In this document: positions 1-10,209 of the stretch, in pieces
How positions within the stretch are numbered: the stretch's first letter is position 1
Layout: every line of letters starts with the position of its first letter
DNA from: Eleginops maclovinus
Lineage: Eukaryota > Chordata > Actinopteri > Perciformes > Eleginopidae
Direction: 5' to 3'
DNA: 64,000 nucleotides
NCBI RefSeq assembly: GCF_036324505.1
Contig: NC_086365.1
Location: forward strand, 7,188,655 to 7,252,654
The notes under the pieces: generated by a model
The model's input: only the letters and a program-made list of their open reading frames with translations
What the model was told of the DNA's origin: nothing
Databases searched by the model: none
Translations under genes and position numbers: made by a program

Positions 1-932
1 AGTACAGCACTTACTACTGATGAGATCCTGATGACTTGCTGCAGTTGATTGCAATTCTGACCCATTACTCTGATCATTTGAAGGGAAATATTGCTGCTGA
101 AAGCTTTAATTCTGCAAATGGCTGTCTGTCAATCTGGCTTCATAAAGTGTTTTGTATATAGCGCAACCCTGGAGACAACATCCCAGAGCATCCTATCATA
201 CACATCAATGCTTATAGTGACTATAGCAACCTTGCTGCTTGGCAAGACCTTCAAAACCCAGTAAAAAATGTGTTTGTTTTTTTTGTATTGCATAAAGAGA
301 GAGCCTATTCAACCAAAAGGGCTGAATTGATGTCAAGTTGTTTGAGTTAAAGCCTGAGGTCAAGCCCCTGTTTGTTCACATTGATGGATGTGAATGCACT
401 CAGGTTGAAGATATATCCAGCAGAGCTAAGATCAATCATATTTCCTAAGCCTCTGCTACTTCCTCTACATGGAGAGTTGTTTGTATGAAGTGGATCTCAC
501 ACTGGGCTTCTTTTTCTGTAGCAGTGCCAGTTCTTTCAAGGCAAACACGGTAGAAAACCCCTCCCTTGAGTCTACGATCAATAGGCAATCAAAATACTGA
601 AAACAATCATTAGTTTTGGTCATTTTTTCAAAGACATATATATTTGGGTAAATGTCAGATCCACAAAAGCGTAGAGGACAGCTGGAGAGAGACACTCCGT
701 ATTTGACCCAAGACTTTGCTGTTGTTGTCGGCAGGAGTAGGGAATCTACTAATTACAACAGCTCGACAAGCCTGAAAAATATGCATGAGGACAAGTACTG
801 TAAATCCAGGCCCTACCCTTTCAATAATGGCATCTTCTTCCTCTTTTTTGTTGGCTATACTGCTGAAGCTCTCCTTTTATATGATGCCCTACTTTTTATT
901 TATATTGCAGAAGCTGGGATTTTGTCACGGTT
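1..932. other. Non-coding sequence, no gene recognised
   Basis: Short open frames occur on both strands (for example - strand 465-695 and + strand 652-984), but none carries a domain I recognise, codon bias or plausible splice structure. I see nothing else that can be annotated. Confidence 0.4.
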
Positions 933-1385
933 GGGGGAAAAGGACCCAGGCGCAGAAGCAATAGGCAGGGTTACAGAAGTGTAACAAAAGGCAAGCTTTT
1001 ATTAATAGAAAAGCTGACAACCAAAATGCAAAACTAGGAACGCAGGAAAAGTTACAACACAGGAAAAGTATCAAATGAAAACCAAGACAAACCGGTGGAA
1101 AAAGGAGGGCTGAAAAGGGAGATCCAAGACATCACAGGGAACAGTCAAACAACGACGACGAAACGACAAAGACCACAAAGGGGAGACAAGACTAAATACA
1201 GAGGAGGGTAATCACAAAACAAGACACAGCTGGGAAGGGGAGGTGAAACACAGGGGCAACAAGTGAGCACAATCAGACAATCAAGACAGGAGGAAATTAA
1301 AGACAGGAAGTAAAGTAGACAAGACAGGATGTAAGACAAAGCAAGAAACATTTCAAAATAAAACATTAAACTATTAACACAAAAA
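933..1385. repeat. Probable dispersed repeat, unclassified
   Basis: This purine-rich stretch runs from a segment reading TTGTCACGGTTGGGGGAAAA to one reading AAAACTGAGGTCCTAACAG. Its composition is unlike the flanks, and its wording resembles an interspersed repeat I associate with perciform genomes. There is no coding capacity. The ends begin TGTCA and finish close to TAACAG, which could be degenerate terminal inverted repeats, but the class is not settled. A search against a teleost repeat library would decide. Confidence 0.4.
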
Positions 1386-1659
1386 CTGAGGTCCTAACAG
1401 TTTTTTTCATTGTAGGAAATGAAGAGAAATATCCACATGCAAAGTGTAATTGCAGATAACAAGCAGTTTAAAAACACTTTGAATCCAAAGTTTTGAATGC
1501 CAGGGATTATTTACACAAATTACTTAATACCCAAATCATTTCAAATGTCCAATGTAACTGGGTACAAGAATGCCATATAGGGTATTTGTTTTAGGCTCAT
1601 ACTGATAATATCCCGCTTATCATGATCAAGATAACTGATGATTTCACATTTGAGTACAT

Positions 1660-2913
1660 GACATTCTAAAAATTGATCGTCGAAATCGATTGTCGAACCT
1701 CAGATTGAAGAGGAACAATGCGGTTTTCGTCCTGGTCGTGGAACGACGGACCGGCTTTTCACTCTCACAAGGATCCTGGAGGGTGCCTGGGAGTACGCTC
1801 ATCCGGTCTACATGTGCTTTGTGGATTTGGAAAAGGCGTATGACCGGGTTCTCAGGGAGATACTGTGGGAGGTGCTGCGGGAGTATGGGGTGAGGGGGTC
1901 TCCACTCAGGGCCATCCAATCTCTGTACTCTCAAAGCGAGAGCTGTGTCCGGGTCCTCGGCAGCACGTCGGACCGATTTGCGGTGAGGGTTGGCCTCTGC
2001 CAGGGCTGCGCTTAGTCACCAATCCTGTTTGTGATATTCATGGACAGGATTTCGAGGCGTAGTCGTGGGGGAGGGGGTCTGCAGTTCGGTGGGCTAAGGA
2101 TTGCACCACTGCTTTTTGCAGATGATGTGGTCCTAATGGCTTCATCGGTCGGTGACCTTCAGCACTCACTGGATCGGTTTGCGGCCGAGTGTGAAGCGGC
2201 TGGGATGAGGATCAGCACCTCCAAATCTGAGGCCATGGTTCTCAGCAGGAAACCGATGGACTGTCCACTCCAGGTAGGGAATGAAGCCTTGCCCCAAGTG
2301 AAGGAGTTCAAGTATCTCGGGGTCTTGTTCTCGAGTGAGAGAACAATGGAGCGTGAGATGGGCCGGAGAATCGGAGCAGCGGGAGCGGTACTGCAGTCGC
2401 TTTACCGCACCGTTGTGACGAAAAGGAAGAGCTGAGCCAGAAGGCAAAGCTCTCTGTCTACCGGGCCATCTTTGTTCCTACCCTCACCTATGGTCATGAA
2501 GGATGAGTCATGACCGAAAGAACGAGATTGCGGATACAAGCGGCCGAAATGAGATTTCTCCGCATGGTGGCTGGCATCTCCCTTAGGGATAAGGTGAGAA
2601 GTTCAGTCATCCGGGAGGGAATCGGAGTAGAACCGCTGCTCCTTCGCGTTGAAAGGAGCCAGTTGAGGTGGTTCGGGCACCTAGTGAGGATGCCACCTGT
2701 TCCAGGCACGTCCAGCTAGGAAGAGACCGAGGGGTAGACCTAGGACCAGGTGGAGGGATTATTTCTCTTCGCTGGCCTGGGAGCGCCTTGGAATCCCCCA
2801 GTCAGATCTGGTTGATGTGGCCAGGGAAAGAGAAGTTTCGGGCTCTCTGCTGGAGCTGTTACCTCCGCGACCCTGACGGAAAAGCGGGAAAAGATGGATG
2901 GACATTCTAAAAA
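1660..2913 (+). mobile_element. 5'-truncated LINE insertion with 13-bp target-site duplication (RTE/Rex3-like)
   Basis: The block 1673-2900 is flanked by a perfect 13-bp direct repeat, GACATTCTAAAAA, at 1660-1672 and 2901-2913. This is the expected footprint of target-primed reverse transcription. Inside is the 3' part of a LINE open frame, broken by stops and frameshifts. The 3' end is a short GATG-type tail (GATGGATG at 2893-2900). GATG-repeat tails and strong 5' truncation are known for the Rex3/RTE family of fish, so that assignment is plausible but inferred. The element lies on the + strand and cannot encode an active enzyme. Confidence 0.8.
1690..2907 (+). pseudogene. Decayed LINE reverse transcriptase (C-terminal part)
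   Basis: Conceptual translation across frames gives a reverse-transcriptase order. It begins with a CGFRPGR-like stretch near 1715, followed by FVDLEKAYDRV (about 1816-1848). A QGC motif is followed by an in-frame TAG near 2013. The FADD form of the catalytic YADD box lies near 2115, and the thumb-region wording KEFKYLGVLF near 2305. The later part (RLRIQAAEMRFLRMVAG, then RWFGHLVRM near 2665-2690) is the usual C-terminal domain of fish LINE ORF2 proteins. At least two internal stops and several frame changes break the frame, and the endonuclease half is absent. The 5' loss probably occurred at insertion and the lesions arose later. Confidence 0.8.
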
Positions 2914-3189
2914 AATTTTAGAAACCTGTCGTTTTTACTCTGTTACCCTACAGTGTGTTTGTGCACTCTTTAGGATAAAATAGGCTAAGATGTAGCAAGC
3001 CAATATTAAGGATTTTATTCCATACTTAAGCAAATGTAACTGAAATCATGCTTTTTCTACAAAAGACAATTATATTGTTTCCTTTGACACCGTGAAAAGA
3101 GCCCACATTGGCGAGGACATGTTTCAGCTAGAGGCATTTGTTATTCTTGTCTTTGTTTTTCACAGCAGCCCTAATCTGCATTTTTTTCA

Positions 3190-3490
3190 GGTTCAAATTT
3201 GCATTTTGTGACTCTATTGTGACAAATCTCCATGCTTTAATGTTCCAAAAGCTCTTTATTTTTCTCATACTGCCTGTGCTACATCAACTCTCTTCACCCT
3301 CTGTCTGAAACCAGAGCCCAGTCTGCTGTGATTGGTTAGCTGGCCGGCTCCGTTGTGATTGGTCAACCACTTAGAGATGTCCCGCCCCTTAGCCTATTAC
3401 GTACAATGGGTTGGAGCACTAGCCAATAGAAGTGCAAGTGTTGCATAGTAATGTCATTATATTACAGGAGTAAACAATGGAGTCTAATGG
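3190..3490. repeat. Probable dispersed repeat with CCAAT-like ATTGG motifs
   Basis: The sequence contains repeated GTGATTGGT words (near 3328 and 3356) and further text typical of a teleost interspersed repeat. No coding capacity, target duplication or clear termini were found. Classification is uncertain. Confidence 0.35.
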
Positions 3491-3749
3491 AGGCTTTCAG
3501 GCAGGGGGGAGTGTGGGGAAGAGAAACTGGAGGGAGCACATGGATTTTATCCTTTGCAGACCATTTACATGCACAAAAACCGATATAACTACAGGAAAGG
3601 AAAAATCCCCAAAAGCTTAACAGGACATTGTGCTTCTCTAGTCAATGGACGCAATATGACTTTGCACTATGGTCCAACATATCAACTATCATTTTTATAA
3701 TTAGAAAAATTGCATAATCCTATACCTTTCACACATAAACACACATACT

Positions 3750-4060
3750 GCAGTGGCTCAGTCAGTAGGGGCTTGGACTGGGAATCGTAGGGTCGCCGGT
3801 TCAAGTCCCCGAACAGACTTGAAATATTGAAAGTGGACTGCTACTTGGAGAGGTCCCAGTTCACCTCCTAGGCCCTGCTGTGGTGCCCTTGAGTGCCACC
3901 TTCAATCCCCCCTACCCATTGCTCCCCGGGCGCTGCACGATAGCTGCCCACTGCTCCTAGTACTAGGATGGGTTAAATGCAGAGGACCAATTTCACTGTG
4001 TGTGCTCTGCTGTGTGCATGTATGTGACAATAAAGAGGGTTTTCATCCTCCGATTCTATC
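3750..4060 (+). repeat. tRNA-derived SINE, copy 1
   Basis: The head carries an RNA polymerase III box A-like TGGCTCAGTCAGTAGG near 3754 and a box B-like GGTTCAAGTCC near 3798. A body shared almost word for word with the copy at 38627-38950 follows, then a LINE-like tail, AATAAAGAGGGTTTTCATCC, near 4030. Relative to the second copy it has lost about 15 bases of the GAGCAAGGCACC core near 3892. It is a SINE and not a functional tRNA gene, because the cloverleaf is not maintained. Confidence 0.8.
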
Positions 4061-4999
4061 TTTTATCTATCTATACTGTATATATATTACACAATATATA
4101 TTGTGTATCACCAAAGTGTTTGAATTCTGGCTGAAGATCAATGTATGCTGACTTTCCAATTAGGAGAGCTTCTTTCAGTTCAAAGTGAGAATGCAGAAAG
4201 TAAAGCCCCAGTGACAAGACTAAAATTTTCCCTGTCGCAGAGCCCACAGGGTTTGCCGAGATCAATTTCGAAAAGGATGAGTGATCCGTTCATTAGCCAA
4301 GAGAAGCGAAGACACAGACACATTTATTTCATCATCCAACTCCCTGCTGATGAGGGCGGGAGATCACATTCCTTTGTTATGACTTTGTTTCTTATGTAAC
4401 ATACCTGACAGGGTGATAATTAATGAGATCAGAGCTTGGGTGTTATGGTTCCCAAGGGTCCTGAATCCCCCCTTCGTGACAGCTCCAAATCCATGGTATA
4501 ATGGGTATTCATCACAACACTTCAAATCACCATGCTTTATTTCTCACCCAGAGTGCTCATGAATCAAACACACCAAATAACAACTGAGTGATTTTGTATG
4601 GTGATTATTTATTTCTTTGCACACTGAGCATTCACCCAGCGTGCATTACATGTCGTCTGTGTGGAGATGCACAAAGAGCGTGCAGGATTTACATGGCTAA
4701 TCTCATGTGACAACTGATTTACATACTGTGACAAGACACTAGCAACCGCTCACTGCAGGCATCAAGCTCATTTCTATTCCTCAGCAGCTGAAAAGAGCCA
4801 TTCAGCTCCTCATGTTGCACAGAAGTCATCCCCTCTGCCTCTTAAATTCAAGTTGTACTAACAAAAGAAGTATAACACCACAAATACCTTTGTACGTCCG
4901 ACAGGGAAAGTCTCCTGACATCCAATAATTACCCTGATTGTCAGAAGGCTAATGATGCAGTTGCGGTTGCCCTGTGGAGAGCCAATTGAAGTGTTGCAC

Positions 5000-6430
5000 T
5001 CAGATGTGGAGAGAAGCCACGGCAACATGAAGAGGAAGAGAGAGGGAGATGTACTGCAAATCAGTGCCGGAGAGTTTCCCTTGACGTTGTCTCAACAGCA
5101 TGTCAGCTGAAGAGAGAACAAAGAGGAGGACAGAACAACTACTTATGGTACTAAACAGGGGACTTTATGCGGTGGGATGGCAATGGAGGTCCTCAAAATA
5201 AAGCAAATTGCATAAACACATTTTTCTAGTGTCACCATAACTGAATGAGCAAATTACATTTTTCCTTTCGAAGGAAAATTGCTTTTTCAATTATTACAAT
5301 TGGTCATGACATTTTACTCAAAACCACCGTTTGCAATTGCCTCCAATAGCTTTTAGGGGAACTGCAACTAAACAATAATAACCTCGAAACTGACTCTGTG
5401 TCCAACCACAAGTGAGGTCAAAGGAAATCACTGAACTACATTACACTCACACAGGAATGAACTGGAATCTCTCAAACATGCATGCCTGGCTTTTCGTCTT
5501 GATATTCAAAAACTTGTTCTTGTATTTACAACTATAGCAAACTCTATCCGAAAAGTTACATTTTCAATTTGTGCACTTCGAATACATCCAGATTCAATTT
5601 TTCTCAACATAAATACCTCCGCAAAATAATTTTTCATCAGGTTACAGACATATTGTACTTTGGTTTGAATGTTGAAAAGTCAACAGTGACATGAGACAAG
5701 CACTGTTTACTTTTGAAATATTATAACCAAAAGCACAACCTTTCCTCCCCTCGAGTGCTTTGGCAACCAATGCTCTGCTCAAGATGTGACCTGTAAAACA
5801 CAATGTGAAACATCTTCACAGTATTTTGAGGAAACTTGAAATGCTTCACTTAAATCTAAGAGAACCAGAACCAAATCCTTATTATCTCATAAACCGGAAC
5901 AAAGTGTATCTAGACTACTGCTTTCATTTAGAAAGTTATTTATCTGGCTGGTAGAAAAGTACTTTTTTTTGAGTGTGCTGCTTAAAAACGAAAGGCCAGA
6001 TATGGACCTATAATTGCTTGGAGTTTGAATGTAACTTTATTTTTCAAAGATGGTTGCAAATTTCTCACATTTAGGGGCCGAGGCTCGGCTATCATCCATC
6101 AATGGAGATGTTTTATATCGTGACATCTTCCTAACTTTGAGTGGCGCTGCTTTGTTCTGTGTGCTACTCAGGTTGTGATTGAAGGTTGCTTCATATAATG
6201 AGCTGCTCTCATTACATGGATCAAAAGAAAACCTAAAAGCTTAGGGGAATCATCAGGTATGAATAATATGCTGGCAAAAAGCACACACTAATGATCAAAA
6301 ACAGCAATATGAGAAAGTGAAATGTAACAATAACTCACTTTTTGACACAACCAAACCACGGCGAATTCTGAGATGGTGCCTCTGTAGTGTGCTGGTTTTC
6401 ATGCTTTCAAATAAATTCATGAATTTCCAT
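5000..6430. other. AT-rich non-coding sequence
   Basis: No open frame over 60 codons, no recognised repeat and no RNA gene was found in this stretch. Confidence 0.5.
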
Positions 6431-6436
6431 AGCCCT

Positions 6437-6515
6437 TGAGAATCAGAATTAGAATCAAAAGGTACGTTTACACATACAAGGAATTTGATTTGGTGTCTGG
6501 TGGTGCAAACATAAA
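6437..6515 (-). repeat. LINE 3' tail fragment
   Basis: The stretch GAATCAGAATTAGAATCAAA followed by GTTTACACATACAAGGAATT is the reverse-oriented 3' end of a common fish LINE, with a GATTCT-type tail repeat and a conserved CAAATTCCTTGTATGTG segment. Only the terminal about 80 bp is present. Confidence 0.55.
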
Positions 6516-7809
6516 CAATCTAATTTAATCGACTGAGTTAGCGCTGTTCTTAATAAAGAAGATAGAGAAACTTGATATTGAAGCAGAAAAAATGGACAGT
6601 GTAAAAACATTTTTTAAAGAACTCCCTTGTGTTAGTGGTGGGAAGCAGCTAAGTGCATCAAATAAAGAACTTGTACATTATTCAAGTACGTTTTCACTTG
6701 CTTATCATTTTTCTCCACCACATTTTGTATGTATATGTTTCTTCTTCTTTTTGTACTCTCTTTCATGCATTTGACGGCAAGCTACTTTAAATATTTAGAT
6801 TATGAATACAACAAATAAATCAACTGAGAAATTCTGATGTATTATTATTGGTAAACTACCCAGCATTATATCAATTCATTCATGGAAACCTCACTAGATG
6901 CGCAACATTAAATTGCTCAACGCATCGATAATCTCAATTCATTAGTTGTATATGAGTGACTCTGAAATAAGCCATACTGCATACTACTGCTTCCAACACT
7001 TCTTGGATCCTGTATCTGCATTCAGACCTTGTTTATGTGTGTACCTGGTACAGTCTCTCACTAATTGGATATTTTCCTGTGAAAGAGAAGCATCTGCTCG
7101 GTTTATCTCCTGCCAGGTGGAGTGCAGGGGAACCTAGCAACAGGCTGCAGCAGCCCAAGCTCGTCTCTGAGATTATCAACAACAGACTCACACACATGTG
7201 AACACACTCATGGGTCCTACTCAGCCGGGTAGACAGGACACGGTGTGCCTTGGGAAGCATATTACACACCACATTGACCTGAGCACATTCCACCCTGTTG
7301 ATCATTCCAACACAAAAACCCCAGATGGGCATATTTTGGCATTGTTAATGTTTCTGAATCAACACATTTTTCCACGACACTGTGTGGGTTAGAGGAGCCT
7401 GACAAACCCAAGCGTGCAAATTAAAAAAAGCACACAAGCAAATGATTCATATTTAACTCTGTCCTTTTGTGCTCCAACAGATTATGCACCATTCAAACCA
7501 TTTTGTCTGTTTATGGTCGGAAGCTTTTATCGCTTGCTCCCTCGGTAGAAAACACAACCTGGACCGAAACAGATAAAAGATGTTGTTTTGGTTGTTGGCT
7601 CTTGGCAAGCACAGCACAGCAAGATTTTTAGGGAAATGGGAAACGATTCAAGAGACTTGTTTTTTTTTTTTTTATGGAAAATGATCCCAATTTCAAGGAT
7701 TTGTCGGTAGAACGTTTTCCAATTTGATGTTCTGCGTTCAAAACTGTGCTCCAAAACACCTTTTTTTCCCAATGCAACAAAAAATGTTTCTGCAAAAGCG
7801 GTAGTATCC

Positions 7810-8525
7810 AGGGATCGAAGAAAGTACACACATCCTTTACTTCAATAAAAGTAGTAATACTTTGAGCTTAAAATACTTCATTACAAGCGAGAGTCCTTAA
7901 TAGAAAATGCTAGAAGTATACAAAATTTATCAAAACTAAAAGCACTTTTAACTGTATTAGAACAGTGTACTATGTTTTATCACACACAAATCCATATCAT
8001 GTTTATTGCAGCTTTACAATACTGCATCATACCATACTGTATAAGCCTGTACAACTGTGGCTGTGAGGGAGTGCGGTCGTCTTTCAACCAGGCAGTTGTG
8101 CATTCGATCCCAACCCGAGCAGTCCACATGTCGATGTATCCTTGGGCAAGATACTGAATCCTGAGTTGCTCACCATGGCCAACGATATGTGAATGTGTAT
8201 GAATGTTAGCTGCCCAAGAGTAAATGGAAATGCTCTGTATGAATGAGGTGTGAATGGGTGAATGACTTGTAGTATGTAAAGCACTTTGAGGGGTTGGAAA
8301 AAACGGATACAGCTCTATATAAGTAAAGATCATTTACTAACTAACTAATGACTGACTGTTTAATCAATTAAGTAGTACAAGAACAGTATTTGTCTCGAAA
8401 ATGTAGTGGAGTAGAAGTACATGTAGCATAAACTTGAAATATTCATGTGGAGGTATGTCCAAATAATACGTAAGCACAATACTTGAGTAATTGTACTTAC
8501 TCACTTTCCACAGTAGGTAATATCA
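7810..8525. repeat. Interrupted hAT-type MITE sequences flanking a SINE
   Basis: The left part (about 7810-7975) and right part (about 8390-8515) carry the TACTTTAC / AAGTAC / ACTTGAG wording also seen in the elements at 17303-17849 and 21249-21585. Between them sits a SINE (8056-8338). The simplest reading is an older MITE or MITE pair into which a SINE inserted. The termini are too degraded for a target duplication. Confidence 0.4.
8056..8338 (+). repeat. tRNA-derived SINE (second family)
   Basis: A degenerate tRNA-like head (box A region near 8057, box B-like CATTCGATCCCA near 8101) is followed by the core TCCTTGGGCAAGATACTGAA near 8138. Next come the conserved tail words GTAAAGCACTTTGAGGGGTT (near 8276) and CTATATAAGTAAAGATCATT (near 8314). 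This order is that of an abundant teleost tRNA-SINE family. It is diverged and not a tRNA gene. Confidence 0.65.
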
Positions 8526-9401
8526 TCTATACACAAATATTCAGTCTAACACTGATTTAAGTAAAGTACAGGCTCCAAAAATACTGTTGTTATTCTTTTC
8601 TGAATGTTTTTATACTGACTTGGTGTTTTGTCTTGGAGTGGTAGCAGCGAATTGGCTCTTTCTCTGAGCCTTGACCAAAGATCACTCCTTCTTCTTTATT
8701 TGGCATCTAATAAAACTGTCTTAGGAAACAAGTTTGATGTTTTCTAAGTTTAAATTCAACTTCAGGGTAAGGGCAGGTAAACAAACCTTCGGTCTCTCTG
8801 AGTTAAAGCCGCTCTCTGATTCAAACCCTTAATGTATGCTTGGTTTCCCACACGCTGTTCTATTTCTGCTTGTTTGCATTCAGTACACCAATAAACCGAC
8901 ACCCACATCATACTGTGTGAATAATGGATTTGGATGAAGATCAGGAATGAAGACGTCGAATGTTGTCTGCGTTTTTGCCAGAAGGGTGTAGGATTCAGTG
9001 AAGAATGAACAGTAATCACATACCGGCATCAATCAACCGGTATTATTCATCCTGATCACGAAGCAAATACGATTTAATTATACTTCTATATCCCGCACAG
9101 GTACTAATTAAAGGCAACAATACTGCAACTGTGAAGGCTATTAAGGATAAATACAAAAAAGTGTTTCTTTTGGATTCTTAAACTAGTTTGTAACTTATAT
9201 ACTGTTAACTTTTTCCAATTCCTGCATTCAAAACCTCAAGTTAATTCATTCAACTATTACCAGCCAATGTACTTAAACTATGAAAGTAAAAGCAGTGCAG
9301 TATAGTGTTTCATGTCAGTGTTTTAAAGTGAATGGATTAACATAATAACTGATATATTAATGTTTAACTTTACTGTGGATCAAATAACTCCAGTTCTGAG
9401 G

Positions 9402-9600
9402 TCTTTACACTGGCTTCCTGTCTGTCAAAATGATTGATTTCAAAATACTGCTGCTGGTTTATTAAGCTGTTCTGTTTTTAAATGCCATTTAATAATGTGT
9501 TTCTCCTGCAAAGCTTCTTAATGTCTTCCATTTTCGTAATGCACTTTCAATTGCTTTGTATTTAAAGATGCCATATAAATAAAATTGCCTTGCTGCTGTA
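9402..9600 (+). pseudogene. L2-like LINE relic (3' end of ORF2 and tail)
   Basis: Translation at 9402-9434 reads SLHWLPVCQND. After a frame shift, 9433-9465 reads IDFKILLLVY followed by a stop. Together these match the conserved C-terminal wording of L2-clade LINE ORF2 proteins in fish. The relic ends with a degenerate ATATAAATAAAATTG tail near 9575. It is short and heavily decayed. Confidence 0.6.
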
Positions 9601-10127
9601 AAAGCTTGTTCTAATTTGACTCCTTTATACACTGTTGGGTAGCTGAACCTTCAGCAATGCATCATCATTTAGTATGCTAGTATATGTTTGTAGCATTGCT
9701 GTACTGAGAGTCGCAGGTGTCTCTAAAAATGTCAACTTTCATGAGAAAAATGTCCTGTTTTCAACTTTGTGAAGATGCATTCTCTAGTTGATCCAAGAGA
9801 GTTTTGTTTTTTTATATTTTTAACTTTAGGAAAGTGATACTCTTAGGAACACTTCACCCTTTAGTTCATCTCAATTATAAAAAATCAAAATGACCAATTT
9901 TGTAAATACATGGGTTTCAAAAGACAGGAAGTATATGAAAATTGCAATCTGAAAAGTAACCTGAGCTGTCAGACAAATATAGGGGAGAAATAAGTCAAGT
10001 CTGAGAGTTTAGTTAAAGTATAAAGTCAAATTCAAATATCTCAAGTTGACACTGAGCAAATGTACTTAGCATTCACTATGCCAAATATCCAGGATTGTTC
10101 AAATAAAAATGATAACATTTCATGATT

Positions 10128-10200
10128 AAAGATTAGATTAGATTAGATTCAACTTTATTGTCATTGTGAAAAGTACAGGTACAAGGTGTGATGTGATCAA
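10128..10200 (-). repeat. LINE 3' tail fragment with GATTA repeats
   Basis: GATTAGATTAGATTAGATTC followed by AACTTTATTGTCATTGTG is the reverse complement of a LINE 3' end (CACAATGACAATAAAGTT plus a short tandem AATCT tail). Only the tail is present. The + strand neighbourhood carries no coding sequence. Confidence 0.55.
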
Positions 10201-10209
10201 AGAGGAAAA

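Noticed and set aside
465..984. Opposed open frames of 76 and 110 codons
   Set aside because: No recognisable domain, no splice partners and ordinary AT-rich composition.
3750..3830. tRNA-like sequence with box A and box B
   Set aside because: It continues into a repeated SINE body and tail found again at 38627, and the cloverleaf is not maintained, so it is not a tRNA gene.
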